DNA from: a virus
Virus record (IMG/VR): IMGVR_UViG_3300050821_003229
Location: 1-62,073 of that record
Strand: one strand, 5' to 3'
Length of the DNA stretch: 62,073 nucleotides
Below, piece after piece: positions 45,809 to 55,754 of the stretch (position 1 is the first letter of the stretch; each line of letters starts with the position of its first letter). The position numbers and the translations under genes were made by a program. The notes beneath the pieces are model-generated. The model searched no databases and had not been told where the DNA came from. It was given only the letters and a program-made list of their open reading frames with translations.

Positions 45809-46224
45809 TGATTGCGCCGTTCGATCCTCCGCCGCCGGGGCCGATGAATTTTCAGCGGTTTCAAGACTTGCGGTCTTTTCTGATTACTTGGGTAGTTAAT
45901 AAGTGGATGCAGTACGTCACCAGATACGTGCAGGACTTTCTGCTGCCAGTTTTGAATACCCAGCTATTTAATTATGGGCCTGATATTGCGAGCGCGGCAT
46001 CGATTACCCCCTCAGCAGCGGTTCATCGAATTACGGGCACGGCGGCGATTGCGACGATTAACGCCCCGGTAAATTTCGCAGGGGCCTTCGACGCGATTGC
46101 GGTCGATGGATTCACGACGGTAACCACCGGCAACATCCTGCTTGCGGTGGCCGTGCCAGCCAACCACATGGCACACCTCGCCTATCATCCCGTTATCGCA
46201 AAGTGGGGCATCATTACGTCATGA
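45808..46224 (+). CDS. tail/neck accessory protein (138 aa)
   Basis: Pro-rich start, a helix (LRSFLITWVVNKWMQYVTRYVQDFLLPVLN) and a beta C-terminal half (ITGTAAIATINAPVNFAGAFDAIAVDGF) that looks like a small tail-fibre base domain. Coupled to both neighbours. Possibly links the tailspike to the neck. Confidence 0.45.
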   Translation: MIAPFDPPPPGPMNFQRFQDLRSFLITWVVNKWMQYVTRYVQDFLLPVLNTQLFNYGPDIASAASITPSAAVHRITGTAAIATINAPVNFAGAFDAIAVDGFTTVTTGNILLAVAVPANHMAHLAYHPVIAKWGIITS

Positions 46225-49205
46225 AGAAGTTTATTGCCCTATTGCTTCTGCTGATCATTTTCACCGCGCGGGGAATTGCGCAGGCCGCCGCGCCGACGAC
46301 TTCGGTTATCTCTGGCGTGCTCTACAACGTAGACGGAAGCACCTGCAACAACTGCACGATAACCTTCAACTCGATGGTTGTGCAGACCATCAACAGTGTG
46401 TCGGTTCAGCCTCTAATCCGCTCGACCAAGACCGACGCCAGCGGCAACGTCGCGCCGATCTCCCTGACGCAGGGACTAGCGGTCCAGATAGTGGTTACCG
46501 AGAACGGCATCACCTTCCCCGGAACTCAAGGGATAGTGCCGTTCCTGCCTACTTCGGACATCAGCAATCTTTTCCAAGGGTTCATTTCTGAGCCGCTGAA
46601 CATCCTAGCGAGCCTATATCCTCCAACTGGCCCGCTAGACATGAACAATCAGAAAATCACGGATTTGGCGTGCCCCAGCACAAATAATGACGCGCTCTCG
46701 TGGGGTTGCAACGCGACGGTCAATAATCTCACCGTGACCGGAACCATCAACGTCAATCCCAATACCTCTGGCCTAAACGTCAATGGACGCTTTAGCGTTA
46801 CGGCGCTCACCGACCCAAGTGCGCCGTCCTCGGTAACCGCCCACGGGACCACCGGGGCGACCAGCTACACCTATTATATCGTCTGCCACGACAGCAACGG
46901 CGGGACCACGCTAGTCTCGCCGGGGACGACCGTAGCTAACGGCAATGCGGTCCTCTCGTCGGTTAATTACAACTTGGTTGCTTGGACCTTCCCCACCTTC
47001 GCTACAACCTGCGATGTTCTGCGTGGAGCGACGGCCCAGACCGCCCAATCGATAATTGGTGGCTTGGCGGTCCCATACTCAGCTTCTGCGTCCATCCACG
47101 ACACGAATAATTCGACCTCCACCTACACCATTCCAACCCGCAATACCACGGGCGATGGCAGCTTTGCAGGAAACCTGACGGCGCAGGCCATCACCGGCAC
47201 GTCGGTAACTGGTACGACAGGCAATTTCACCACGTCGCTGACGACTCCGGCAGTGCTGGCAGGAAGCTTGGACAGCGCGGTCTATGTGATGGAAACGGGC
47301 GGGGCCGTCGGTAATGCGCGGGTCGCGAATGTCAGCTACGGCGGGATTACGACAGCAAACGGGTCACATACCCTGACCTGCGCGAATTGTACGTTCCTGT
47401 CAACGGACGTGGGCCAGACGGCAATGGTGCCCGGCTCCGGCGCTCCGGGATTGTTAATGGGCTACGGAGTGACCGCGGGCACGATTAATCTTGCCTCGGG
47501 CGCGGCCTCAGCGACCTTCAGCTATACGCCCACGGGAAACTGCACGGCACATTACAAGAGCGCAACGACGTGGTACACCCAGACGCTCACACTGACAGCG
47601 GCGACCTGCGCGGGAACGCTTAGCAATACGCCGGTCGTGGCTGACAGTCTCATAATTTCCACCCCCGAAGGGGCAGACGCCGTGGACATGGGACCGGCAA
47701 CTTGGATCGGGACGGTGACCGGCTATACCGATGTGCATAACATCACCCTCAGCACGGCCGCTGGATCGACCAACGACAACACCAACGCGGATGGTGTGGT
47801 CTATCTCGGCACCGACGATACGGCGGCTATCAACAACGCTTATGCGGTAGCGCTGACCAACCAGCAAACCTGCAACGTGGAAAGCTTCGATATTAACAGC
47901 GCGGATTGCAACGCCCATCTCATCTTCGACCCAGGACATTCCTATATGACCACTGGGCCGCTGAACTTTAACACCACAAATCTGACCAACGCGATTATTG
48001 ACGGCTATGGGTCGATGCTTTACAGCGCGCAATGTGGTGTAGCGCTGAATCTGCAAAATGCGACACTCGCGGGCCTCAGCGCGCGGACGCAACTGAACGG
48101 CATGAAGGTATTTGGCGCTCTCTGTCAGGGCAGCGAGGGAGTTAACGCGAAATTCGCATGGTGGCCGCGAGTTAGGGACTCAACCTTTATCAATTTTATG
48201 ATGGGGGCTGAGGTTGGTACTAATTCTGGTTCGGGCAGCACGAACGACCTGACGAATTTTGAAAATGTTCTATTCCAATACAACGGTATCGGTGCGCTAT
48301 TCCACGGTTGCGATACTTGCGGGATAGAAGATAGCTACGTGAGCGGCTTTCACGACCGGGGTATAGTTGCTGGCGACTCAACCGGCTCGACCGTCGCCGT
48401 GACGACCAATCTCCAAATCGACCACGTGGAATCGAATGGCGGATTCCCGTCTAGTTCGGTTTGTTATGACATTGGCGGAAATGCGCAGAACCCGTCGCTG
48501 GTCAAATCGTATTGCGAAACCGCCCCAGCGAGCGATGCGAGCGTCGTGCGCTTAGGTGGGGTTGGGCATATTTCGGGAAGCACCTTCGCGCCGACGGTAA
48601 TGAACAATACGTTCTCAATGGGCGACCCCTCGTCGCTGCAACCCGCAATTACGATGGGGCCGGGTAATGTCAAGGCTTTGACGGCCATGTCCAATACTTT
48701 CACCGGCTGGAATGTTGGTTTCTTTTGCGGCAGCAGTACCACTAATTCATTTTTTGGCCCGGAGTTCTTCAACAGCGTAACGACGGACTACTCAAGCTGT
48801 AATGGCATCGTGATACAGGGCGATCTTCTCCAGGAAGCTACGTCGGCTACCGCGGCCGTGCCGGTAACGGCAATAGAAGCCATGAGTCCCGGCGACTTGG
48901 CTATGGCCGCGACTAATGGCGGCCATATCTCCACTCTGCTCGGAACGGGCGTGTCCCCTACGGTGACTACCTGTACCGCGGTCGTTGGTGCGGGCTCCAC
49001 AGATAACGCGGGCACGGCAACGACTTCGGGCGGGACGACCTGCGTGGTGACCTTCGGGACGGCGTTCCTGGACCGTCCCGTCTGCCTAGTTACTAACTTG
49101 ACTCACCCCAACCCGGTAATTCCAACCTACACGGCTGGAACCAGCTTCAGCATAACCCTCAGCAATGCTAATGATAGCTTTAACTGGCTGTGTGCAGGTA
49201 AATAG
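46221..49205 (+). CDS. signal-peptide-bearing beta-helix tailspike (994 aa)
   Basis: Residues 1-22 form a signal peptide (MKKFIALLLLLIIFTARGIAQA). A carboxypeptidase-regulatory-like beta domain follows (TTSVISGVLYNVDGSTCNNC). From about residue 530 a pectate-lyase-type beta-helix starts with GTDDTAAINNA and continues with GIEDSYVSGF-type rungs. Typical tailspikes degrade surface polysaccharide, but they lack export signals. Many cysteines support an oxidising compartment. A palindrome copy encodes FTARG in the leader. Confidence 0.65.
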   Translation: MKKFIALLLLLIIFTARGIAQAAAPTTSVISGVLYNVDGSTCNNCTITFNSMVVQTINSVSVQPLIRSTKTDASGNVAPISLTQGLAVQIVVTENGITFPGTQGIVPFLPTSDISNLFQGFISEPLNILASLYPPTGPLDMNNQKITDLACPSTNNDALSWGCNATVNNLTVTGTINVNPNTSGLNVNGRFSVTALTDPSAPSSVTAHGTTGATSYTYYIVCHDSNGGTTLVSPGTTVANGNAVLSSVNYNLVAWTFPTFATTCDVLRGATAQTAQSIIGGLAVPYSASASIHDTNNSTSTYTIPTRNTTGDGSFAGNLTAQAITGTSVTGTTGNFTTSLTTPAVLAGSLDSAVYVMETGGAVGNARVANVSYGGITTANGSHTLTCANCTFLSTDVGQTAMVPGSGAPGLLMGYGVTAGTINLASGAASATFSYTPTGNCTAHYKSATTWYTQTLTLTAATCAGTLSNTPVVADSLIISTPEGADAVDMGPATWIGTVTGYTDVHNITLSTAAGSTNDNTNADGVVYLGTDDTAAINNAYAVALTNQQTCNVESFDINSADCNAHLIFDPGHSYMTTGPLNFNTTNLTNAIIDGYGSMLYSAQCGVALNLQNATLAGLSARTQLNGMKVFGALCQGSEGVNAKFAWWPRVRDSTFINFMMGAEVGTNSGSGSTNDLTNFENVLFQYNGIGALFHGCDTCGIEDSYVSGFHDRGIVAGDSTGSTVAVTTNLQIDHVESNGGFPSSSVCYDIGGNAQNPSLVKSYCETAPASDASVVRLGGVGHISGSTFAPTVMNNTFSMGDPSSLQPAITMGPGNVKALTAMSNTFTGWNVGFFCGSSTTNSFFGPEFFNSVTTDYSSCNGIVIQGDLLQEATSATAAVPVTAIEAMSPGDLAMAATNGGHISTLLGTGVSPTVTTCTAVVGAGSTDNAGTATTSGGTTCVVTFGTAFLDRPVCLVTNLTHPNPVIPTYTAGTSFSITLSNANDSFNWLCAGK
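46260..46275. repeat. dispersed palindrome copy 10 (one mismatch that removes a stop)
   Basis: TTCACCGCGCGGGGAA, read as FTARG in a signal peptide. In this frame the perfect element would read TTC ACC GCG CGG TGA; the T-to-G change turns the stop into GGA. Confidence 0.8.
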
Positions 49206-49652
49206 ATGAAACGATTAACACTCATGGCTGTCGCCCTGCTGTTCTTCGCAACGGGCGTATCGTTTGCGCAGTCGCAGCCCATTCCGATGCAGGGATGTAA
49301 GCTAGCTGGGTCGTGCGCCTTTGGCGGTTCGCAGATATCGACCGTAACCGTTACGTGGGGAGCTGCTGCCACATCTCGCTTCCTGATGATATTCGATACC
49401 ACGGCCGGAGCTGCCCCCAGCAATGGCGCATCGCCGCCGCTCTGCGCAGCTAATCCTCAAGCCAATCCGTGTCTTCTCTTTTGCAATGCCGCCATAGATT
49501 CGACGACTGCGCCCGGTTTTATCGGAGAGGACTGGACGACACATCCGGTTCAAGGCCGCCACGGGATTGTAGCTGCTATGTCCACGGGGGCGGATTGTAG
49601 CACCTTCACCCAAGATGGGAATAACGACAGCTTTTTCGCGCAAGTGAAGTAG
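49206..49652 (+). CDS. secreted beta protein 2 of tail block (148 aa)
   Basis: Signal peptide residues 1-22 (MKRLT..., cleavage at SFA-QS). The mature part has seven cysteines and beta sequence (ISTVTVTWGAAATSRFLMIFDTT). Same size class as the product at 43012. No family recognised. Confidence 0.55.
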   Translation: MKRLTLMAVALLFFATGVSFAQSQPIPMQGCKLAGSCAFGGSQISTVTVTWGAAATSRFLMIFDTTAGAAPSNGASPPLCAANPQANPCLLFCNAAIDSTTAPGFIGEDWTTHPVQGRHGIVAAMSTGADCSTFTQDGNNDSFFAQVK

Positions 49653-51518
49653 ATGAAGACCATCCTAAAAATCGTCGCCGTAGCGTGGTTGCTGACCGCC
49701 GCCACTGCCCGCGCCCAGATTACCACACCGGATGTAGGTGGTGGTGGAGGCGGTGGTGGGGGCGGTGGTTCTTACGTTCAGAATCATCCTCTCAGCTCGT
49801 CGCCAAGCTGTACGAACCCCGGCGTTCACGACGACGTTTATAACGGGACGCTGGCGGCCAACGCTTCATATACCCTCGTCGATCCCGCCACTTGTAGCGA
49901 TTATGCGATTATCACGCTAAAGCCATATCAGGCCACCTCCGGTGGTCCTTATAGCGTAAATATTAGTACCGCCGGTGGGGCCATTCAGGTTGCCTCACAG
50001 GGGGGCATCTTCACTGCGGCGGGCAATCCCTGCTATGACATGCCCACCTCAACGAGCAACCCCCAAGGCATAGGGAATTGGCAGTTTGTCGCAATCCCGG
50101 AACTGGATGTTTGGGAAGCCTTCTGCCCCGGCACCATCCCAGCTCAAGCGATCCCATCGGCAAACCAGCTTCCGCCGATGAACGGCAATCTCAATTTCTA
50201 CGGTAATAAGGCCACGGGTATAGGCCCCGCCGACCAGAATGGCGATGCGCTAGCCTACGGACAAACCGGTGCGCAGGTCGCTCAGACGATTCCCGATGTT
50301 GCGTTCGTGAGCGGCGCAATAACCACAGCGGTTACAAGCACAAACACCATAACGGTGACCCGCCCAGCCAGTTTAGTTACCAGCAATATTGCTCTGGTGG
50401 CAGTGTGGGATACCGGAGGTGGCGCCACGCCGAATCCGATTACGTCCACGGGTCAAGCGGTCTTCCAGCCGGTGATGTTCAGTAACGGCCTGGGCTGTCA
50501 AACGGCTACGCAGAATACCGGAGAGACCGTCTGCCTGTTCTATTATGTTATCTCGAACACCAATCCCTCGACCTGGACCTTCCAGACACAGACCACGGCA
50601 GCGACAATTCAGGCGGCAGCGGTCCAATTCAGCGGGACGACCACCAGCTTTGACGGTATCCCGACCGTGCAGATGGGCAACTACAACACGCTCATCTCGA
50701 ACCCGGTATCGCAGCAGTATAACTACGATATTCCGGTCTATTTCGGGGTGCAGGCGAGCGGTTCGGGCGCGGCAACGTTTACGCACGTTCTCGCTGGGGT
50801 AGCCGACCCGACCACGGGCTATTCCTCAGGCACCTCGAATAGTTTGTTCGCTTATGGCCCATTGAGTGGTCCGACCAACACGGAGCTTTCTTCCCCGGCT
50901 GCGACCTTCACTGGAGAGGGCGGTAACGTTGACGACACTATCGTGATGCAGCTCAACCTTGCACCGATAGCCACCCAGGCAGGCGCTGCGATTCCGCACA
51001 ACGGTACGACTTCGTACATGATCTTTACGGGAACGCCGACGACCGTTACCTGTAATACTAATAGAGAAAATGCCTTCTTGGTAAACGCCGGGGTCGTCTA
51101 CACCTGCCATAGCTCCACGTGGGTAAATGAGAAGCCTTATGACATTTCGTTCCCAATTACCGGGGCCGCGTCGGGGTATGCGAATGCGCAGCTCATGTTC
51201 TCCACCACCAGGGCGTTGCACTTCCCGGCCAATTTCGCCTCGACCACCTTCCCCGCGACCAACTCCACTGCGGGTTGCGTGACCGCTCCGGGCGAGACGG
51301 ATACTTGGACGCTCAAAGACCTAACGGCAGCGACCACTATCGGCACGGCAGCTCTGGGTACGACCTGTACTACAACCGGAATAAATACCGGAGTGACCTT
51401 TGCAACGACAGGCGGTGTGCAAATTGACGTGGCGGCCGGGCATTTACTGGAGTTGCTTGCGCCGGGTACGGTTAGCGGTTCTAATCAGAGCATCACTTTC
51501 GCAGCGTTTACTCCATAG
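49653..51518 (+). CDS. secreted fibre-like protein with poly-Gly hinge (621 aa)
   Basis: Signal peptide to ARA-Q (residue 22), then ten glycines in a row (about residues 29-39) as a flexible hinge. Two beta domains follow: residues 200-330 resemble a carbohydrate-binding-like sandwich, and the C-terminal part resembles a fibre tip. Thr/Ala/Gly-rich with paired cysteines. Likely an exported or tail-displayed adhesin. Confidence 0.5.
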   Translation: MKTILKIVAVAWLLTAATARAQITTPDVGGGGGGGGGGGSYVQNHPLSSSPSCTNPGVHDDVYNGTLAANASYTLVDPATCSDYAIITLKPYQATSGGPYSVNISTAGGAIQVASQGGIFTAAGNPCYDMPTSTSNPQGIGNWQFVAIPELDVWEAFCPGTIPAQAIPSANQLPPMNGNLNFYGNKATGIGPADQNGDALAYGQTGAQVAQTIPDVAFVSGAITTAVTSTNTITVTRPASLVTSNIALVAVWDTGGGATPNPITSTGQAVFQPVMFSNGLGCQTATQNTGETVCLFYYVISNTNPSTWTFQTQTTAATIQAAAVQFSGTTTSFDGIPTVQMGNYNTLISNPVSQQYNYDIPVYFGVQASGSGAATFTHVLAGVADPTTGYSSGTSNSLFAYGPLSGPTNTELSSPAATFTGEGGNVDDTIVMQLNLAPIATQAGAAIPHNGTTSYMIFTGTPTTVTCNTNRENAFLVNAGVVYTCHSSTWVNEKPYDISFPITGAASGYANAQLMFSTTRALHFPANFASTTFPATNSTAGCVTAPGETDTWTLKDLTAATTIGTAALGTTCTTTGINTGVTFATTGGVQIDVAAGHLLELLAPGTVSGSNQSITFAAFTP

Positions 51519-51526
51519 GAGGAGCA

Positions 51527-52126
51527 TTGAAACTACACGGCATTTTGGCGGCTATGGTCCCTGTCTCTATGTTGTTGTGCGGCATGGCCTTAGCGGGTGG
51601 TACGCCCATCCAGTTTGCGGGGGCTGGTACGTTTGACCAGGGCGGGTTTGATTTGAGCCCATGTACTGCTTTCGGGCAGCCGCACGCCGCGAGCATCCAA
51701 AAAGTCTCATCGGGTTCGACCTTCGGTATCGTTAAGGCTTACGGGAACCCCATTTTCGGGGTCTTCGGTTCTACGGACCCCTGGGGTTTTGCAATGGCAA
51801 CGACGGTATGGTTGACCAATACGACCGATTCCAAGGTGGGGGTCCGTTTGGTGACGCACCACGGGCCGGGTTGTTCCAACACCTGCCAAGCCAACGGCAA
51901 TTGTACGGATGCCACTTGGACTGGCTGCGTAGACGAAGGAAAGCCGGTAGTGACGGTTCCTGCGAATTCGACTGTTGCGCTGGATGTGGGCAGCTTCGAT
52001 TCGAACATGACCAACGCTCAGTTCGGCAATTCATTCGTCACCGTTGAGCCTACCAATGGTCCGATAGTTTGCGCTGAAACTGATTGGGGTCAGGCAGGCT
52101 ACGACCAAGTACCGGGTAACGAGTAA
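51527..52126 (+). CDS. secreted Cys-rich protein, tandem paralogue 1 (199 aa)
   Basis: TTG 51527 behind AGGAGGAGCA. Signal peptide to about residue 24 (GMALA-GG). The mature part has cysteine motifs CTAFGQP, HHGPGCSNTCQANGNC, TWTGC and a final CAET. Shares a 28-base identical block and overall plan with the next gene. Disulfides imply periplasmic or outside location. Family unknown. Confidence 0.6.
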   Translation: MKLHGILAAMVPVSMLLCGMALAGGTPIQFAGAGTFDQGGFDLSPCTAFGQPHAASIQKVSSGSTFGIVKAYGNPIFGVFGSTDPWGFAMATTVWLTNTTDSKVGVRLVTHHGPGCSNTCQANGNCTDATWTGCVDEGKPVVTVPANSTVALDVGSFDSNMTNAQFGNSFVTVEPTNGPIVCAETDWGQAGYDQVPGNE

Positions 52127-52137
52127 GGAGGGAAGCG

Positions 52138-52785
52138 ATGAAGTTACGACGGGTTTTGGCAATTGTGAGCGCGAGCGCGCTGGCCTTGTGCGGGATGGCA
52201 TATGCTGGCGGTACTCCGGCGGGCTTCACGGGCTACGGGTCATTCGACCGTTACCAGTTCGACATGAGCCCATGTACTGCTTTCGGGCAGCCGGGCGCAA
52301 CGCAGATCAACACGGTTAGCGCGGCCTCGGTGAATGCTGTCGTTGAGGCTTATGGATTCGACCCTTACGACGAGTACAACAGCACCGACCCGTGGGATTT
52401 CACGATGGACGCAACGATTTGGCTAACAGCGGGTGGCTCGCCGGTCACGGTCGAGATTGACACGCACCACGGACCAGCGTGTACCAACACCTGCCTCGGT
52501 AACGGCAACTGCAAGAACGCCACTTGGTCTAATTGTATCAATGAGGTAGACCCTCCCGTGACAATTCCAGCGGGCGCGACTGTGCAACTACAGGCGCATA
52601 CCCTCGATGCGGGTGAGGCGAACTCAGCTTATGTAAACGGGGCCTGGAACGCGGCACCCTATCTTATGGTAGACAACACCTACGGCAATTCGTATGTCAC
52701 GTTCAAGCCGATGGGTGGCTCCGTGACCTGCAATAAGGTCGATTGGACACAAGAAGGGTTCGACGACGTGCCGGGTAATTTCTAG
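52138..52785 (+). CDS. secreted Cys-rich protein, tandem paralogue 2 (215 aa)
   Basis: AAGGAGGGAAGCG precedes the ATG. Signal peptide to AYA-GG, then MSPCTAFGQPG, HHGPACTNTCLGNGNCKNATWSNC and CNKVDW, matching paralogue 1 with identical Cys spacing. Each ends with a V-P-G-N motif. Probably a beta-sandwich surface protein. Confidence 0.6.
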   Translation: MKLRRVLAIVSASALALCGMAYAGGTPAGFTGYGSFDRYQFDMSPCTAFGQPGATQINTVSAASVNAVVEAYGFDPYDEYNSTDPWDFTMDATIWLTAGGSPVTVEIDTHHGPACTNTCLGNGNCKNATWSNCINEVDPPVTIPAGATVQLQAHTLDAGEANSAYVNGAWNAAPYLMVDNTYGNSYVTFKPMGGSVTCNKVDWTQEGFDDVPGNF

Positions 52786-52792
52786 GAGCATT

Positions 52793-54292
52793 TTGCGATT
52801 AATCGCTACCACTCTCGCGGTTCTGATAGCGCTGCTCTGCGTGGCGCAAGTTGCGCGGGCAACGCCAGCGCCAGATAACACCTGCGGGGGTGGCAGTAGC
52901 CCTTGTATCGCAACCGGCACTGGGGCGGCTCCGTTCACCTTCTCAATCACCTCTGGAACTAACTACAAAACTACCGACCAGTGCGTCATTCTCGAAACGA
53001 TAAGCGGCAACGGCTTCGGTAGCGACCCGGCCAGTTGGACCTCGATCCCTAGTTGGCTACAGAATTCAAACGGGCCGCGATTCAATGGGCTTTACCGGCT
53101 TGACATGTCAGGTGCCCCGACCTCTGTAGTGATCACCAGTTCGTCGGGAACACCGAACGTGTTCGCCTATATGCAATGCTTTACTGGTGTGGGCGGCATA
53201 GGGCGCAGTAGCGCGACACATTTTCAAGCGAACGGCACTGCGACGACGTTTCCCTCCGATAGCTTCACGCCGCTTAGCACGAGTGGCTATCTGCTCTTGG
53301 GGTACGCTGGGAACCAAAACTTCACTTACACCGGAACGTCGGTCGGTTCGATTTTAAACCAGTACAATAATACCAATTCCCTGGTTTTTGCCGGAGAAGC
53401 CCCAACCATCAGTTCGCCCACGGGAGCCCAGACCATCAGTTTTGCCTCACGAACCGTTGCCGGGGAGGGTGCGCAGGTCGAACTTGATCCGCCGCTAATT
53501 ACGAACGATGACACTATTACAGTACCCGCACCCGTCAGCACCACGGCGCTTTCGGTACCCATACCAGGATCTGGTTCGCCCGGCTGCAACACTGGCGATT
53601 TAGCGGTCATTAACTGCAACTCTAATGGATCACAACCCTCGTGGCCTCCATTAACCGGCACTTGCAACGGGGGCAATTGGCAGCTCATATCACAAAACAC
53701 TGGTGTATCTCAGGGATATTCAATGTGGTATTGCCCTGCTCTTGCATCCGGTGATCGGGGACAGACGTTAGTTTGTAATGCTACCACGACTCACTTCCTA
53801 ACGGCCCAAGGTGGTTGTTGGACGGGGGCGGCGATTGACTTCTCGGCTGGTTGCGTAAGTGGGCTATGTTTTAAGTCGATTGCAAACACAGCGTCCTCAA
53901 CGTTCTTGTTTCCAGAAATCACTGGCGCCGGAAGTCTAAATACTTCTCAAGACGTAATTACTTTTTGGGACTACGTTAATGGAAATTCGGGAGGTTTCGG
54001 TAGCACTTGGAGTGTAGGTGCGACAATCGGTACGCCGCTGGCGTCCGCTCAAGGTTCTGAGATTCTTGGTGAGGCGACGGCCTCGTCCAACGCTCTGTCT
54101 GCTGGATTTAGCCCAGCGTGGCCGCAGTCTGTCGCGACCCAAGGAGCATCGGTCTCTAATCTTGGGCAAACCCTTGCGTTGCAGCCCGCCAGCGCAGCAT
54201 CCCCGACTCCGACGCCGACGGCAACCGCGACACCGACCGCGACACCCACCGCAACGCCAACGCCGGTACAGTTTGTGATTATAGGGCAATAA
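52793..54292 (+). CDS. secreted beta protein with Thr-Pro tail (499 aa)
   Basis: TTG 52793, signal peptide to VARA-TP. Two similar beta domains, each with Cys and aromatic residues (TSSGTPNVFAYMQCFTGVGG; TTTHFLTAQGGCWTGAAIDF), suggest an internal duplication. The C-terminus is a [15 protein letters not shown] linker ending VQFVIIGQ, as if a further domain had been lost. Role unknown. Confidence 0.5.
   Translation: MRLIATTLAVLIALLCVAQVARATPAPDNTCGGGSSPCIATGTGAAPFTFSITSGTNYKTTDQCVILETISGNGFGSDPASWTSIPSWLQNSNGPRFNGLYRLDMSGAPTSVVITSSSGTPNVFAYMQCFTGVGGIGRSSATHFQANGTATTFPSDSFTPLSTSGYLLLGYAGNQNFTYTGTSVGSILNQYNNTNSLVFAGEAPTISSPTGAQTISFASRTVAGEGAQVELDPPLITNDDTITVPAPVSTTALSVPIPGSGSPGCNTGDLAVINCNSNGSQPSWPPLTGTCNGGNWQLISQNTGVSQGYSMWYCPALASGDRGQTLVCNATTTHFLTAQGGCWTGAAIDFSAGCVSGLCFKSIANTASSTFLFPEITGAGSLNTSQDVITFWDYVNGNSGGFGSTWSVGATIGTPLASAQGSEILGEATASSNALSAGFSPAWPQSVATQGASVSNLGQTLALQPASAASPTPTPTATATPTATPTATPTPVQFVIIGQ
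54200..54270 (+). repeat. Thr-Pro-Ala codon repeat
   Basis: Tandem ACN-CCN-ACN/GCN triplets encode the Pro-Thr linker at the end of the 499-aa protein; two similar tracts occur in the 1772-aa protein. Confidence 0.8.
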
Positions 54293-54293
54293 G

Positions 54294-55754
54294 ATGAAGA
54301 TATTAGCAATGTGCGCAGGGTTGATGGCTTTGGCCTCGGCCGCGTTTGCGGGTTCGCAAGTGAACGATGCCAACGGTATGTATTGGAAAAACCCAAGCGG
54401 GTTTCCTGCGATTGAGACCGCTGCGAACGCACAGAACCCAGCTATCAACGGAGCCTTAATCCAGATGGCCTGGACCACCCTAGAGCCCGCGCGGAACACC
54501 TTTTCGTGGACAACGCTCGATAGCGCGCTCGCCAATTTCATCGCAGCGGGCCGCAAGATAAAGCTCAACGTTTACGCAGGGACTTCGACCCCGCTTTGGC
54601 TCTTTTCCGAGGGGTCGCCGATAATCGGTGATTTCTACCGGGTCTCCTTTGCTAACACGACCACCGGAACCTATAACGGTCTCGGGGCCAAGGCCTGCTC
54701 GAATCAGGATGAGCCGGTGCCCTACGATCCAATCTTCGAGAAGGAATGGGAAAACCTGATAACCAACCTGCAAGCGCATCTGGCGTCTGCGAACGAGCTA
54801 AATTCGGTAACCATACTGCAAGATTCGGCAGTCTCCGAAGCAACCGATGAATTCTTTGTCCCGTACCGGAAACCGGGAGTCACGACTAACTCTCAGAACG
54901 AGTCGCTGCCGCTTTCCGGCGCAGCGATGAACATCAGCAACGCTACCTACCTGACCTTTGCCGTTGGAGCCACCACGGCAGGCGCGGCGGTGGACGGAAG
55001 CGGGAATATCTACAGCTACACGGGGATAACCACGGGTGCTTCGTGCACTGAGGATGGGGTTGGTCCCTGCATGGTGGGCGTGAACAGCACGGGAGCCGGT
55101 ACACTGACCGCCGGTTCGACCCTTACCGAGGAGACTATCCGGGTCGGCACCAGCTCTGGCAACTGCGACCAGACTCACGGGGGAATCTTCTCGAACGTCA
55201 GCGGAAGCAACACTTGCTATTGCAACGTGGATGCTCAGACTGAATGGGCGTCTAACGGCTACTCACGCACGAAGATGGAGAATGCAGTCAAGGCGCTTAC
55301 CATCTACGATGCGGCGGTTTTCCCCAATCAGATAGTGCCCAATCTAGTTGGTGTGCAGGGAGGCCAGTTCCCCGCCATCGACTACAACGGCAACGTCTAT
55401 ACCGACAATAACGCTAAGAACGGAGATGCAACGGTCCACGTAGACCTCTTCGCATGGATGTCTCAGTATTTTGGGCAGCGAGCGGACACTCAGGTCAATT
55501 CTTATAACCAAACCGCAATATCGCTCGTAACCTACTATCAGAGTGTGCCGACCTTCCCGGTCAACGGCGCGTCCTACCAAGCGATAGCGGCTTACAACAA
55601 CACCACCAACTTTGGGACGGCCATGACCTCCTTAAGTACCGGCCAGACCCCGGATTGGTTCGAGGTGTTTGGACCGCAAGATCTCACCGGGAACGCCACG
55701 GACATAGCTTCCGCATATACTGCAATGGGGCTTTTAATTGCGAACCAACGCTAA
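54294..55754 (+). CDS. secreted glycoside-hydrolase-like TIM barrel (486 aa)
   Basis: Signal peptide to [46 protein letters not shown]...PLWLF is the opening beta-alpha unit of clan GH-A barrels (GH5/GH42-like). [15 protein letters not shown] may carry the acid/base Glu. Several Cys pairs. Exported enzyme probably acting on cell-surface glycans; catalytic residues need modelling. Confidence 0.55.
   Translation: MKILAMCAGLMALASAAFAGSQVNDANGMYWKNPSGFPAIETAANAQNPAINGALIQMAWTTLEPARNTFSWTTLDSALANFIAAGRKIKLNVYAGTSTPLWLFSEGSPIIGDFYRVSFANTTTGTYNGLGAKACSNQDEPVPYDPIFEKEWENLITNLQAHLASANELNSVTILQDSAVSEATDEFFVPYRKPGVTTNSQNESLPLSGAAMNISNATYLTFAVGATTAGAAVDGSGNIYSYTGITTGASCTEDGVGPCMVGVNSTGAGTLTAGSTLTEETIRVGTSSGNCDQTHGGIFSNVSGSNTCYCNVDAQTEWASNGYSRTKMENAVKALTIYDAAVFPNQIVPNLVGVQGGQFPAIDYNGNVYTDNNAKNGDATVHVDLFAWMSQYFGQRADTQVNSYNQTAISLVTYYQSVPTFPVNGASYQAIAAYNNTTNFGTAMTSLSTGQTPDWFEVFGPQDLTGNATDIASAYTAMGLLIANQR

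Noticed and set aside
5152-46275. CRISPR-type interpretation of the repeated 16-mer
   Set aside because: Copies are kilobases apart and inside genes, with no spacer array or cas genes.
47508-48092. 194-codon minus-strand frame inside the tailspike gene
   Set aside because: Complementary shadow of a long Thr/Gly/Ala-rich gene.
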